Of a stretch of 64,000 nucleotides of DNA, positions 34,146 through 45,672 are shown piece after piece; within the stretch, counting starts at the first letter, position 1, and each line of letters begins with the position of its first letter. The position numbers and the translations under genes are program-made. The notes beneath the pieces are model-generated. The model saw nothing but the letters and a program-made list of their open reading frames with translations. It was not told the origin of the DNA and ran no database searches. The DNA comes from Actinacidiphila acidipaludis (GTDB lineage Bacteria > Actinomycetota > Actinomycetes > Streptomycetales > Streptomycetaceae), in assembly GCF_019890725.1 (NCBI RefSeq), contig NZ_JAINZZ010000011.1, forward strand, positions 86,284 to 150,283, written 5' to 3'.

Positions 34146-34862
34146 TCAGCCCGCGACGGGCGCGGAGGCGCGGAGGGGCCAGGCGGTGTCCACGGCGGTG
34201 TCGGTCGCCCCCTTCTTGCGGAGCCAGGCGGCGAAGTCCTCGGCCCACGCGGCGTACCAGCCGGCCTGCCGCGACTGGAGGTCGGCGAGGTCGGCCTCGG
34301 CCAGCTCCGGGAAACGCAGCGCCAGCGCGCGGGCCACCCGGACCGCGGCGAGCGCGTCCACACCCGCGTCGTGGGCGCCGTCCAGGGCGACCCCGTAGAC
34401 CTGGCAGGCGGCCTGGAGCGTCCGCTTGCCGCGCCGGAACCTGTCCAGCGCCCGGTCCAGCACGAGCGGATCGACGACCGGCCCCGGTGACGCCCCCGCG
34501 GGCACCAGCGGCGGCAGCGCGTACCGCTTCAACTCCTCATCCAGAAGGGTGAGATCGAAGGGCGCGTTGTAGACGACGACGGGGACGCCCCGCGCCCAGT
34601 GCCCGCGCACCGCGTCCGCGACCTCCGCGACCACTTCCGGCGCCGGCCGCCCCTCGGCCGCCGCCCGTTGCGTGCTGACGCCGTGTATGGCCGTGGTCTC
34701 CGCCGGGATCGGCACCCCCGGGTCGGCGAGCCAGGCCCGGTGCCGCACCGGCTCGCCGCTCTTCACCTCGGTGACCGCGGCGGTGACGATCCGCGCCTGG
34801 TGCGGATCCGTGCCGGTGGTCTCCAGGTCGAAGCCGACCAGCAGATCCTCATGCCATGCCAT
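34146..34862 (-). CDS. DEDDh 3'-5' exonuclease (DnaQ-like)
   Basis: 238 residues. Exo motifs FDLETTGTDP, VVVYNAPFDLTLLDEEL and the HDAGVDALAA segment give the DEDDh set of catalytic acids and His. It trims DNA or RNA 3' ends, with no polymerase-binding extension visible. ATG 34862 follows GGAAGGA at a good distance; a GTG at 34877 lies within that box and is rejected. Convergent with the APH gene. Confidence 0.88.
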   Translation of the reverse strand: MAWHEDLLVGFDLETTGTDPHQARIVTAAVTEVKSGEPVRHRAWLADPGVPIPAETTAIHGVSTQRAAAEGRPAPEVVAEVADAVRGHWARGVPVVVYNAPFDLTLLDEELKRYALPPLVPAGASPGPVVDPLVLDRALDRFRRGKRTLQAACQVYGVALDGAHDAGVDALAAVRVARALALRFPELAEADLADLQSRQAGWYAAWAEDFAAWLRKKGATDTAVDTAWPLRASAPVAG

Positions 34863-34955
34863 GGCGCGTCCTTCCACCCGATTTCCCCCGTGTGCCCTGC
34901 CATCATCCCGTGGGCCACTGACAGTCCCGCGCGCCGGGGGCGGGTGACGGCCGGG

Positions 34956-36203
34956 TCAGGACACCGGCCGCGAATCGGCCCAGATCCCCTCGAACTCCTC
35001 GCGGTAGACCTCGAAGAGGCCGCCCTCGGCGGGCCGTTCGCCCTCGACCACCCGGCGCGACCCGCCGCGCAGCACCATGACCGGGACCTCCATCCCGCGG
35101 GCGCGCCGCAGGTAGGTCTGCACGACCGCGAGACCGTCCCCGCTGTCGCCGTCCACGAGGTACGCGGTGAACCGCGGCGTCTCGTCGAACACCTGGATCT
35201 CGAACGCGCCCTGGTCCCGCACCCGGGCCCGCACCCGGCGCATGTGCATGATGTTCATCTCCACCGAGCGCCCCAGCTCACCGCGGCCGAGGCCCAGTTC
35301 GCGCTCGCGCCGGCGCACCGCGCTGCTGGCGGGGTTGAGGAACGCCAGCCGCACCCGGCAGCCGGACTCCGCCAGCCGCACCAGCCGCCGCCCGGAGTAG
35401 TTCTGCACCAGCAGGTTGAGGCCGATGCCGATGGCGTCCAGCCGCCGGGCGCCGGCGAACAGGTCCTCGACCGGGAGCTGCCGCTGCAGCCGGACCCGGT
35501 CGGGGTACACCCCGATGACGTCGGCGTACCGGTCGGCCACCAGGTGCTCGACCACGTCGACGGGCAGGCGCTGCGTCGCGTCGCGCGCGGCCCCGGCGCC
35601 GAGCAGTTCCAGCAGCCGTGCCGAGGCGCGTTCTGCCTGGTCCAGGACGGTCCGCGTCAGCGCCCGGTTGCGCGAGACGACGTGCCGGGCGACCTCCAGT
35701 TCGTCCAGCGCGAGTTCCAGTTCGCGCCGGTCGTCGAAGTACGGCTCGAAGCACGGCCAGTGCTGGACGACCAGCTCCCGGAGCTGGGGCAGCGTCAGAA
35801 AGCTCAGGACGTTGTCGTCGGCGGGGTCCAGCAGGAAGCCCTTGCGCCGGCTGACCTCACGGACGGCCACCGCGCGCTGCACCCACTCGCTGCCGGCCGG
35901 GCCGGCCGCGGCCACCACCCACTCCTCGCCGTGCACCGGCTCGTAGATCGGGCGCAGCACGGCGTTGACGACGGCCCGCAGGCGCTGCTCGACGAGGTTG
36001 AGCCACACATAGGCCCGCCCGGCCCGGCGTGCGCGGGTCCGCACCTCGGCCCAGGCGTCGGCACCCCAGTCCAGTTCCGCTCCGATCTCCAGCGGGGCGG
36101 CAAGGGTGACCGCGCCGCTCGGATTCTCGGCGCTGGCGTCGCCAGCGACGTGCCGGTCGCCCTGCTCACCGCCACCCGGGAGCATCAGACCTCCGGACGT
36201 CAC
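34956..36203 (-). CDS. SAV2148-type HEPN domain protein
   Basis: 415 residues. The N-terminal half (about 45-130) carries AWAEVRTRARRAGRAYVWLN and LRAVVNAVLRPIYEP, the segment named HEPN in the SAV2148 family. The C-terminal part has a phospholipase-D-like, catalytically reduced fold (LVQNYSGRRLVRLAESG, RLAFLNPASSA, VEMNIMHMRRVR). Conserved in streptomycetes; function not established. GTG 36203 was chosen from its position relative to family N termini (SGGLMLPGG); GTG 36221 is the upstream alternative. Confidence 0.8.
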   Translation of the reverse strand: MTSGGLMLPGGGEQGDRHVAGDASAENPSGAVTLAAPLEIGAELDWGADAWAEVRTRARRAGRAYVWLNLVEQRLRAVVNAVLRPIYEPVHGEEWVVAAAGPAGSEWVQRAVAVREVSRRKGFLLDPADDNVLSFLTLPQLRELVVQHWPCFEPYFDDRRELELALDELEVARHVVSRNRALTRTVLDQAERASARLLELLGAGAARDATQRLPVDVVEHLVADRYADVIGVYPDRVRLQRQLPVEDLFAGARRLDAIGIGLNLLVQNYSGRRLVRLAESGCRVRLAFLNPASSAVRRRERELGLGRGELGRSVEMNIMHMRRVRARVRDQGAFEIQVFDETPRFTAYLVDGDSGDGLAVVQTYLRRARGMEVPVMVLRGGSRRVVEGERPAEGGLFEVYREEFEGIWADSRPVS

Positions 36204-36446
36204 CGTTCCACCGCCTCCCACCCCCGTCCACGATCAAGGAAGGGTACTGCGGTGCGAGGGGTGCCGCAGCCGTATCGACCCTACTTCACGACTACCGGAA
36301 AACCCCATCACCCTTGCGGTAGCAGCCTGTTGTGGCTAGGTCACCCTGAGGTGGGACCTGATGGGAGGATGCGGGTTGGCAACCCAACTGCCGGGCACGC
36401 GGAAGATGTCCCACGAGGTCCGGTTACGGAGTGGAAGAGTCACTAC

Positions 36447-38585
<2,139 letters not shown>

Positions 38586-38600
38586 GCGGGCCGGGGCCCG

Positions 38601-38647
38601 GAGGGCTGGGGTCCGGAGGGCTGGGCCGGCGGGTCCCGAGGGCTGGG
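38601..38647 (+). repeat. Three copies of GAGGGCTGGG between glgX and treY
   Basis: GAGGGCTGGG occurs at 38601, 38616 and 38638 in a GC-rich spacer with unequal periods. It is probably slippage in non-coding DNA. Confidence 0.7.
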
Positions 38648-38768
38648 CGGGGTCCGGGGTCCCGCCGGGGCGTCCGGCCCGTCCGGCGCGCCGCGGGGAC
38701 CGAAATCCTCCGGGACGTTCGGTCCGTCCGACGCGCCATGGCCGCCGATCCGGGGTAGAGAAGACCCC

Positions 38769-41276
38769 ATGAGCGGACACCCGGCGACGCCCGGCTCGAC
38801 CTACCGGATACAGGTGCAGCCCGGCTTCACCTTCGCCGACACGGCGGGCGCGGTGCCGTATCTCGCGGCCCTCGGCGTCACCCATCTGCACCTGTCGCCG
38901 GTCCTGGAGGCCGTGCCCGGCTCCCGGCACGGCTACGACGTGGTGGACCACACCCGGGTGCGGGCCGCACTCGGCGGCGAGGAGGGCCTGCGGGAGCTCT
39001 CCAGAACGGCCGGGGAGCACGGCCTCGGGCTGATCGTGGACATCGTCCCCAACCACATGGCGCTCCCGGCCCCCGAGCACCTCAACGCCCCGCTGTGGGC
39101 CGTCCTGCGCGACGGCCCGTCCTCGCCGTACGCCCCGTGGTTCGACATCGACTGGGACGCGCTCGGCGGCAAGGTGCTGCTGCCGGTGCTGGGCGAGCCG
39201 GTGCCGGACGTCCTCGGCGACCTGTCGGTGATCACGGACAAGGCCGCGGGCGGCCGGGTCCTGCGCTACTACGACCACCGCTTCCCGCTGCGCCCCGGCA
39301 CGGAGGAGCTGCCGCTGCCGGAACTGCTGGAAGCCCAGTGGTACCGGCTCGCCTACTGGCGCACGGCCCGCACCGACCTGAACTACCGCCGTTTCTTCAC
39401 CATCTCCGACCTGATCGCGGTCCGGGTGGAACGGCCCGAGGTCTTCGACGCCACCCACGCCACGGTGCTGCGCCTGCTGCGCGACGACGTCGTCGACGGG
39501 CTGCGCATCGATCACCCGGACGGCCTCGCGGATCCCGCGGCCTACCTGCGGCGGCTGGCCGAGGCGGCCGGCGGGCGGTGGACGGTGGTGGAGAAGATCC
39601 TCCAGCGCGACGAGGAACTGCCGCCGGACTGGACGTGCGCCGGGACCACCGGGTACGACGCGCTGGACCGCATCGACGGGCTGTTCACCGACCCGGCGGG
39701 GGTCGCCGAACTGAGCGACTTCTACCGGGAGTTCACGGGTGTCCCGGACGACCGCGGCGGCCGGTGGGCGGCCACCGCGCGACGCGCCGCGTACCGGGTG
39801 GTGACGCACGACCTGGCCGCGGAGGTGGGGCGCCTGACGCGGGCGGGGTCGCGGGCGGTGGGGGGTTCCGAAGCGGCGGGCGACGAGGACGGCTCGGGCG
39901 GTGCCGCGGAGTCCGGGTCCGGGATCGGGTCCGGGGTGCTGGCGGACGCGATCCGCGAGACGCTGGTCCGCATCCCGGTCTACCGTCCGTACGTCGAGCC
40001 GGGCCGGCCGGCGTCGGACACCGATGTCGCACTGGTGGAGTCGGCCGTCGAGGCCGCCCGCGCGGAGTGCGCGCCCGCGCTGTCGGCGGCGCTGGACGCC
40101 GTGCGGGACCTGGCACTGGGCCGAACGGCTGAAGCCCTTGGGCTCTCGGGAGCCGCCGGGGAGGCGGCCACGGACTTCGCGGTGCGGTTCGCCCAGGTCG
40201 CGTCCGCGCTGCACGCGAAGTCGGTCGAGGACACCGGTTTCTACCGGTACGTGCCGCTGCTGTCGCTGTGCGAGGTGGGCCGCGACCCCGGCCGGCCGGC
40301 GACGACGCCCGAGGAGTTCCACGCGTACTGCGCCCGGATGCTGCGGGAGCGCCCGGCCACGGGGACCGTGCTGTCCACGCACGACACCAAGCGCAGCGCC
40401 GACGTGCGGCTGCGGCTGGCCGTGCTGTCGGAGCGGCCGGCGGCCTGGCGGGAGTGGCTCGCGGCCCGGGACGAGCGGGCGGAGCGGCTGGGGGCCCCGG
40501 CGGCGCCGGACCGGCACACCCAGTACACGGTCTTCCAGACCGCCGCCGGCCTCGGCTTCTGCACTCCGGAACGGCTGGTGCCCGCCGCGCTGAAGGCCGT
40601 CCGGGAGGCGGGCCTGCGCACGTCGTGGACCGAGGCGGACGAGGCGTACGAGAAGGCGGTCGCCGACTTCACGGACGAGGGGCCGTGCGGGGTGCAGGTG
40701 TACGACGTCGGGGAGTTCGTCCGGAGCCTGGAGCCGTATGCCGCGGCCAACAGCCTGGGGGCGGCCCTGCTGCACCTGACGATGCCGGGCGTCCCGGACG
40801 TCTACCAGGGCACGGAGTACCCGGTGTACACGCTGGTCGACCCGGACAACCGGGGGCCGCTGACCCGCCCGGAGCCGGGGACGACGCGGGTGGGCGTGGC
40901 ACGGACCCTGCAGAGGCTGCTGGACGGGGCGGAGCCGCGCGGCTTCGACGAGGCCAAGCTCCATCTCACCGCGGTGGCGCTGCGCCTGCGGCGGGAGCAC
41001 CCCGAGTGGTACGGGCCGTCCGCCGGGTACCGCCCGCTGACCGCGGAGGGGTCGGCCGCCGGCCACGTGGTCGCCTTCCTGCGCGGGGACGGAGCGGTGA
41101 GCGTGGTCACGCGGCTGTCCCGGCGGCTGGAGGAGACCGGGGGCTGGGGCGACACGGTGCTGCCGCTGCCGGCGGGCCGCTGGACCGACGCTCTCCGTTC
41201 CGGCGAGTTCGAGGGCACGGTCCCCCTCGCCACCCTTCTCTCCGCCGGGCCCGTCGCCCTCCTCACCCGCACATGA
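38769..41276 (+). CDS. treY: Malto-oligosyltrehalose synthase
   Basis: 835 residues. GH13 enzyme of the TreY type: TYRIQVQPGFTF, LHLSPVLEAVPGSRHGYDVV, DIVPNHMA, the nucleophile segment GLRIDHPDGL, VVEKIL and the C-terminal PDVYQGTEY. A variable acidic/glycine segment lies around 360-385. It converts the reducing end of maltodextrins to a trehalosyl unit, which TreZ (encoded 5.4 kb downstream) releases as trehalose. Confidence 0.95.
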   Translation: MSGHPATPGSTYRIQVQPGFTFADTAGAVPYLAALGVTHLHLSPVLEAVPGSRHGYDVVDHTRVRAALGGEEGLRELSRTAGEHGLGLIVDIVPNHMALPAPEHLNAPLWAVLRDGPSSPYAPWFDIDWDALGGKVLLPVLGEPVPDVLGDLSVITDKAAGGRVLRYYDHRFPLRPGTEELPLPELLEAQWYRLAYWRTARTDLNYRRFFTISDLIAVRVERPEVFDATHATVLRLLRDDVVDGLRIDHPDGLADPAAYLRRLAEAAGGRWTVVEKILQRDEELPPDWTCAGTTGYDALDRIDGLFTDPAGVAELSDFYREFTGVPDDRGGRWAATARRAAYRVVTHDLAAEVGRLTRAGSRAVGGSEAAGDEDGSGGAAESGSGIGSGVLADAIRETLVRIPVYRPYVEPGRPASDTDVALVESAVEAARAECAPALSAALDAVRDLALGRTAEALGLSGAAGEAATDFAVRFAQVASALHAKSVEDTGFYRYVPLLSLCEVGRDPGRPATTPEEFHAYCARMLRERPATGTVLSTHDTKRSADVRLRLAVLSERPAAWREWLAARDERAERLGAPAAPDRHTQYTVFQTAAGLGFCTPERLVPAALKAVREAGLRTSWTEADEAYEKAVADFTDEGPCGVQVYDVGEFVRSLEPYAAANSLGAALLHLTMPGVPDVYQGTEYPVYTLVDPDNRGPLTRPEPGTTRVGVARTLQRLLDGAEPRGFDEAKLHLTAVALRLRREHPEWYGPSAGYRPLTAEGSAAGHVVAFLRGDGAVSVVTRLSRRLEETGGWGDTVLPLPAGRWTDALRSGEFEGTVPLATLLSAGPVALLTRT

Positions 41277-41294
41277 CGCGTGCGTTTCGCCCGT

Positions 41295-41337
41295 CGGGTC
41301 CTCGGGGTGCCTTCCCGGGCGAAGCCCGGCGGACCCG
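41295..41337 (+). terminator. Nested hairpin after treY
   Basis: CGGGTCC (41295-41301) pairs with GGACCCG (41331-41337), enclosing CCGGGC-GAA-GCCCGG (41315-41329). It lies between convergent treY and the unknown gene and may serve both. Confidence 0.5.
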
Positions 41338-41394
41338 GCACACCTGACGGGGCATGTCCGGTTTCCGGGTACGGGGCCGGTCCGCGAGGCATCG

Positions 41395-41949
41395 TCAACC
41401 GCGTCGTCGCCACCAGCGCTGCTTCGGTTCGTGTTCCCGGGGACGCGGTTCAGTCGCCTCGGGCGCGGACGAAGCCTTCATGGCGAGGTCGCGCAGGGCG
41501 GTGCGAAGGCGGTCGAAGGGAGCGATGGGATGGTGACCGTCGCCCGGCAGCAGCACCCCCGCGCAGATCAGCTTGAACGCGTCTCCGCCCCTGGGAATGC
41601 CGGTGAACACCGGTGCTCCGACGCACCGTTGAGGAACGACGCCGACCCAGTGGACGTCGCCCACCTTGTCACGCGTGATCTCCCCGACCGCGACGATGAG
41701 CTCCCGGGCGCCCGTCTCGGGATCGACGTCATGGCCGAGCAGATACGCCGCGGCAGGCTCCGCGCCGAGAGCGGCGATGTCCTCGCCCTTCGCTGCGATG
41801 CCATCGGTGATCTCATCCGTCGTCCAGCGCCACCCTTTCCGAGCGCCGTGCGCGTGCAGGCCGGTGGTGGACATCACCGCGACGCCGAGGCCGTCCAAGT
41901 GCGTCCACTCCTTCGAGAAGCCGACCATGAGCAGTTTCTCCGCGCTCAT
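41395..41949 (-). CDS. Hypothetical 184-aa protein
   Basis: I do not recognise this protein. It is soluble, with a compact central part (about 1-150) and a charged C-terminal tail ending in RWWRRRG. Visible features are VGFSKEWTHLDGLGVAVMST near the N terminus and a beta-rich middle (ELIVAVGEITRDKVGDVHWV). It is divergent from the DUF2750 gene, 58 bases away, so the two may form a pair. Confidence 0.65.
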   Translation of the reverse strand: MSAEKLLMVGFSKEWTHLDGLGVAVMSTTGLHAHGARKGWRWTTDEITDGIAAKGEDIAALGAEPAAAYLLGHDVDPETGARELIVAVGEITRDKVGDVHWVGVVPQRCVGAPVFTGIPRGGDAFKLICAGVLLPGDGHHPIAPFDRLRTALRDLAMKASSAPEATEPRPREHEPKQRWWRRRG

Positions 41950-42007
41950 CGTGGGCTCGCACAGCTCGGGCCGGAGCGTAGCTCCAAGTTCGGTAGTCTC
42001 GGCCGTC

Positions 42008-42370
42008 GTGAGTCAGAGTGGTTCGCAGGCGGCGGCCTTCTTCCGGGACGTGCCCCGGACCGGGGTGGTGTGGTGGGTCCGGGATGACGAGGGGACTCCG
42101 GCTCCCCTCTCCGATGACGGCACGCGGAGTCTTCCGTTCTGGTCGACCGCGGCGCGTGCACAAAGGGCCGCGGACATCTGGGGACACGGCCTACGGGTTG
42201 AATCCATGGCCGTGGCCGTGTGGCGCGATCGCGAACTGCCCGACGCCGACCGGGAGGGGCTCCTGATCGGCATCAACTGGAGCGGGCCGCGCCTCGTCGG
42301 ATGGAGCTTCACCCCGACGGAAGTCCTCAACCGGCTGGCAGCGGCGGGCACAGCCGCACGATCGGGCTGA
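42008..42370 (+). CDS. DUF2750 domain protein
   Basis: 120 residues. The DUF2750 pattern is clear: AAAFFRDVPRTGVVWWVRDD, then LPFWSTAARAQRAADIWG and WRDRELPDADREGLLIGINW. Proteins of this family are small, soluble and uncharacterised. TAGTCT (41994-41999) is eight bases before the GTG, predicting a leaderless or very short leader transcript. Confidence 0.75.
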   Translation: MSQSGSQAAAFFRDVPRTGVVWWVRDDEGTPAPLSDDGTRSLPFWSTAARAQRAADIWGHGLRVESMAVAVWRDRELPDADREGLLIGINWSGPRLVGWSFTPTEVLNRLAAAGTAARSG

Positions 42371-42478
42371 CACCCGGCCGCATCCTCCCTGGCAGCCGGG
42401 GACGGCTATGGCACGGTTCAAGTCGCAGGCCGGACTCCGTCCAGCGGTACGAGATGGACGAGGGGCACCCCTGAACTG

Positions 42479-42650
42479 CCCCTGCGGCCCCGATTACTGC
42501 CAGGGGGCGGGGAGGAAGCGATCCCCGCAGGAATGTGCATCCGCCCGACCAGCCAATTCGTAGGAACCCGCCATGCACAGTCCGAGGAGACGCTTCCGGA
42601 CTGCCCCCGACAAATGGACGAACGGCAAGCGATAACAGGGGCGCGGGGTC
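42479..42650 (+). repeat. Dispersed repeat element, copy 1
   Basis: Within the gene-free stretch 42371-42782. Bases 42479-42546 match 63933-64000 at 62 of 68 positions. Bases 42580-42627 match the reverse complement of 63757-63804 at all but one of 48 positions, and AGGGGCGCGGGG near 42640 recurs inverted near 63738. Weaker similarity continues to about 42720. No open frame within it looks like a gene. Confidence 0.85.
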
Positions 42651-42782
42651 CCCCAGGCTCCGCCCGCAAGCTGCCCCCAGCGCGAGCAACAACAACGGCG
42701 CCGCACACGGCAGACAAGCCCCCGGGGCACCCCCGGAACCCGGAGCCGGGCGGACCTCAGGCGGAGCCGCCACCCCGGCCGA

Positions 42783-43790
42783 TCAGAAAGCCGAAGCCAC
42801 CAGCAACTCCACGAACTCCCGTGCCGCCCCAGCGAGATCCCCCCGCGAGAACGCGAAAAGCGGCCGCCGCCAAGCCGGATCGACCCCCACCGCCGCGCAC
42901 TCGAAAGGAATCGCGTAGGCCGGCGCGGCCACCACCCCCACCCCTGCCGCAGCCATCCGCACCGCCGTGGACGTGTGCTCCGTCCGCACCGCCGTCCGCG
43001 GCACGAACCCGGCCTGCTCGCACGCCAGGTCGATGAAGGGCCGACCGTCGACGACGGGCTCCATCGCACAGCGGACCCAGTCCCGCCCGGCCAGCTCGGC
43101 CAGCGCGATCCGCCCGCGTACGGGCGGCCCGGCACCCGCCCGGGCCCGCGGCACCCCGCCATCACCCCGGCCCATCCCCACGCCGGCCGGCACCGACGCC
43201 GACACCGGCAACCGCACCGGCTCCGGCACCGGCACTGAAACCGGCAGCACCGCGGCCAGCGGATCGTCCGGGGGAAGAACGACAAGCACCTCCTCCTCCC
43301 CGATCTCCCGCAGCACCCACTCCCCGGCCGAGCGCCCAGCGGGCCGGTGGCCGACCGCCAGGTCCGCGACCCCCCGCTCCATCCCGTCCACCAGGTCCGC
43401 GCCCCGCGCGTACTCGTGCAGGACCAGTTCGACGCCCGGATGCCCCCGCCGCCACGCCGCGAAGACCGGCGGCAAAAGGCCGGACGCCACCGCGTGCACC
43501 GCGGCGACGTGCAGTTCCCCGCCCTCCGCCCCGGCCGCGGCCCGCGCCGCCCGCTCGGCCTGGACGGCGCTGCGCACCGCCCGTTCGGCGTGCGGCAGGA
43601 ACGCCCGGCCCATCGCCGTCAGCCGCACCCCGCGCGGCAGCCGCTCCACCAGGTCGCCCCCGACGTGCCGTTCCAGCGCCTTCAGCTGGTGCGACAGTGC
43701 GGACTGCGTGACGTGCAGGGTCTCCGCGGCCCGGGTGAACGACCCCGACTCGACGACCGTGAGGAAGTACTCCATCTGCCGCAGGCTCAT
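42783..43790 (-). CDS. LysR-family transcriptional regulator
   Basis: 335 residues. The winged helix at the N terminus (MEYFLTVVESGSFTRAAETL, LHVTQSALSHQLKALERHVG) is standard LysR. The effector domain follows, with an unusual Pro/Val/Gly-rich insert (about 175-215) in its middle. ATG 43790 has AGGGTG upstream. It faces the dihydrolipoamide-dehydrogenase-like gene across 108 bases and may regulate it. Confidence 0.9.
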   Translation of the reverse strand: MSLRQMEYFLTVVESGSFTRAAETLHVTQSALSHQLKALERHVGGDLVERLPRGVRLTAMGRAFLPHAERAVRSAVQAERAARAAAGAEGGELHVAAVHAVASGLLPPVFAAWRRGHPGVELVLHEYARGADLVDGMERGVADLAVGHRPAGRSAGEWVLREIGEEEVLVVLPPDDPLAAVLPVSVPVPEPVRLPVSASVPAGVGMGRGDGGVPRARAGAGPPVRGRIALAELAGRDWVRCAMEPVVDGRPFIDLACEQAGFVPRTAVRTEHTSTAVRMAAAGVGVVAAPAYAIPFECAAVGVDPAWRRPLFAFSRGDLAGAAREFVELLVASAF

Positions 43791-43861
43791 GGGCGTCACC
43801 CTAAGCGCGGGCACCCCGCCGGTCCATGACCGTTCTTCATCGAACCCAGCACATCTTGGCC

Positions 43862-43892
43862 TTGGACTCATGGCGGGCCCCCGTCCGAGACT
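43862..43892 (+). promoter_or_regulatory. Predicted leaderless promoter of the flavoprotein gene
   Basis: TTGGAC (43862-43867), a 19-base spacer and GAGACT (43887-43892), six bases before ATG 43899. Confidence 0.4.
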
Positions 43893-43898
43893 GCCCTC

Positions 43899-45413
43899 AT
43901 GGACGTGACCCCGGACCGGACAGCCAGTCGACCCCCGCACCGCACCCAGAGCCCCACCCCCGTCGGGGAAACCGACGTCATCGTGATCGGCGGCGGCACC
44001 GGCGGCTACAGCACCGCCCTGCGAGCCGCCGCCCTCGGCCTGGACGTCGTGCTGTTCGAGCGCGACCTGGTCGGCGGCACCTGCCTGCACCGCGGCTGCA
44101 TCCCCAGCAAGGCCATGCTGCACGCCGCCGAGCTGGTCGACGGCGTCGCCGAGGCCCGCGACCGCTGGGGCGTCAAGGCCACCGTCGACGGCATCGACTG
44201 GGCCGCGCTGACCGGCACCCGGGACGACATCGTCGCGCGCAACCACCGCGGAGTGGAGGCCCATCTGGCGCGCGCCGGCGTGCGGGTGGTGCGCGCCTCG
44301 GCCCGTCTCACCGGCCCCCGTACGGTCACCGCGGAGCCGGCCGGCGCCCGAACCGCCATGACGCGGGGGCCCGCCGGCGCGGCCGAGGACGCTCCGGCCT
44401 ACCGCGCCCGCCGCGCCCTCGTCCTGGCCACCGGCTCCCGCCCGCGCCTGCTCCCCGGTCTCGTACCGGACGGCCACCGGATCGTGACGAGCGACGACGC
44501 GCTCTTCGCCCCCGGCCTGCCCGAGTCCGTGCTGGTACTGGGCGGCGGCGCCATCGGCGTCGAGTACGCGTCCCTGCACCGCTCGATGGGCGCGCGGGTG
44601 GTGCTGGTGGAGGCCGCCGACCGGCTGCTGCCACTGGAGGACGCGGACGTCTCCCGTCACCTGGCGCGGGCACTGCGCAAACGCGGCGTCGAGGTGCTGA
44701 CCGGCGCGCTCCTGACCGGCGCCGAGACCCGTGACGACGGTGTACGGGCGGTGGTGCGCACCGCCCGCGGCGAGGATCTCGACCTCGGCGTGGAGCGGCT
44801 GCTGGTGGCGGTGGGCAGGACGCCGGTGACCGACGGCCTGGACCTGGCGGCGGCCGGGCTGACCACGGACGGGCGCGGGTACGTGCCGCCCGCCGACTGG
44901 GCGCGGCTGGAGACCGCGGTGCCGGGCGTGCACGTGGTCGGGGACCTGCTGCCGCCGCCGTCGCCCGGGCTGGCGCACGCCTCCTTCGCCGAGGGCCTGC
45001 TGGTCGCGGAGCTCCTGGCCGGCGGCTCACCTCGGCCGGTGGACTATGCGGCGGTGCCGCGGGTGACGTACTCGAGTCCGCAGACCGCGGCGGTGGGGCT
45101 GACCGAGCGGCAGGCGCGGGACCGCGGTGCGGACGTGGTGGTGAACTCGATGCCGATGACCGCGGTGGCCAAGGGGATGGTGCACGGACAGGGCGGCATG
45201 GTGAAGGTGGTGGCCGAACGGCACGGCCCGGTGCTGGGCGTGCACCTGGTCGGCCCGAACGTGTCGGAGATGATCGCCGAGGGCCAGCTGATCGTGGGCT
45301 GGGACGCGGAGGCCGCCGACGTGGCGCAGCACGTCCATCCGCACCCGACCCTGTCGGAGGCCGTCGGGGAGGACTTCCTGACGCTGGGCGGGCGCGCCCT
45401 GCACCAGGTATGA
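43899..45413 (+). CDS. Dihydrolipoyl dehydrogenase-like flavoprotein disulfide reductase
   Basis: 504 residues. FAD motif VIGGGTGGYSTALRAA, redox-active GGTCLHRGCIPSK (CX4C), NAD motif VLVLGGGAIGVEYAS, and the C-terminal HPHPTLSEAVGEDF with the His-Glu catalytic pair. It oxidises dihydrolipoamide (or a related dithiol) with NAD+. No E1/E2 genes are adjacent, so it may serve a distant complex or another thiol. About 25 extra N-terminal residues and a short insert (about 150-165) are present. Confidence 0.88.
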   Translation: MDVTPDRTASRPPHRTQSPTPVGETDVIVIGGGTGGYSTALRAAALGLDVVLFERDLVGGTCLHRGCIPSKAMLHAAELVDGVAEARDRWGVKATVDGIDWAALTGTRDDIVARNHRGVEAHLARAGVRVVRASARLTGPRTVTAEPAGARTAMTRGPAGAAEDAPAYRARRALVLATGSRPRLLPGLVPDGHRIVTSDDALFAPGLPESVLVLGGGAIGVEYASLHRSMGARVVLVEAADRLLPLEDADVSRHLARALRKRGVEVLTGALLTGAETRDDGVRAVVRTARGEDLDLGVERLLVAVGRTPVTDGLDLAAAGLTTDGRGYVPPADWARLETAVPGVHVVGDLLPPPSPGLAHASFAEGLLVAELLAGGSPRPVDYAAVPRVTYSSPQTAAVGLTERQARDRGADVVVNSMPMTAVAKGMVHGQGGMVKVVAERHGPVLGVHLVGPNVSEMIAEGQLIVGWDAEAADVAQHVHPHPTLSEAVGEDFLTLGGRALHQV

Positions 45414-45581
45414 GGACGCCGGGTCCCGGCGCAACCCGTCCCCGGCCCGCGGCCCCCGGCCGCACCGGGGCCCGTCCGGCAGCCGCGAGCCCGGCCACTC
45501 CGCCGGAAATCCGCTGGACCCCCGGGACCGGCCCGGCTAGGGTCGCGGCACGCCCATGGGACCGGAGAGGAGGCGAGAGCG

Positions 45582-45629
45582 ATGACGATCGACCTGCCGC
45601 GCTCCCGCCCGTCCGCCGGGCGTCCCTGA
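45582..45629 (+). CDS. 15-codon upstream open frame before a GNAT gene
   Basis: ATG to TGA encoding a 15-residue peptide (MTIDLPRSRPSAGRP). It is preceded by a good ribosome binding site (GAGAGGAGG) and a possible -10 TAGGGT (45538-45543). It ends 43 bases before the next ATG. It could be a leader peptide or a chance frame. Confidence 0.3.
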   Translation: MTIDLPRSRPSAGRP

Positions 45630-45672
45630 CCTCCACGGGAGCGCACGTCTTCCGAGGATTCAGGAACTCTCA

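Noticed and set aside
34599..36446. Extension of the glgX frame far upstream, antisense to the exonuclease and HEPN genes
   Set aside because: The ATG at 36447 is preceded by a ribosome binding site and the CBM48 domain begins right after it; upstream residues match no family.
42535..43036. Plus-strand Pro/Arg-rich frames downstream of the DUF2750 gene
   Set aside because: They are antisense to the LysR gene and lie partly in the dispersed repeat, with no plausible protein features.
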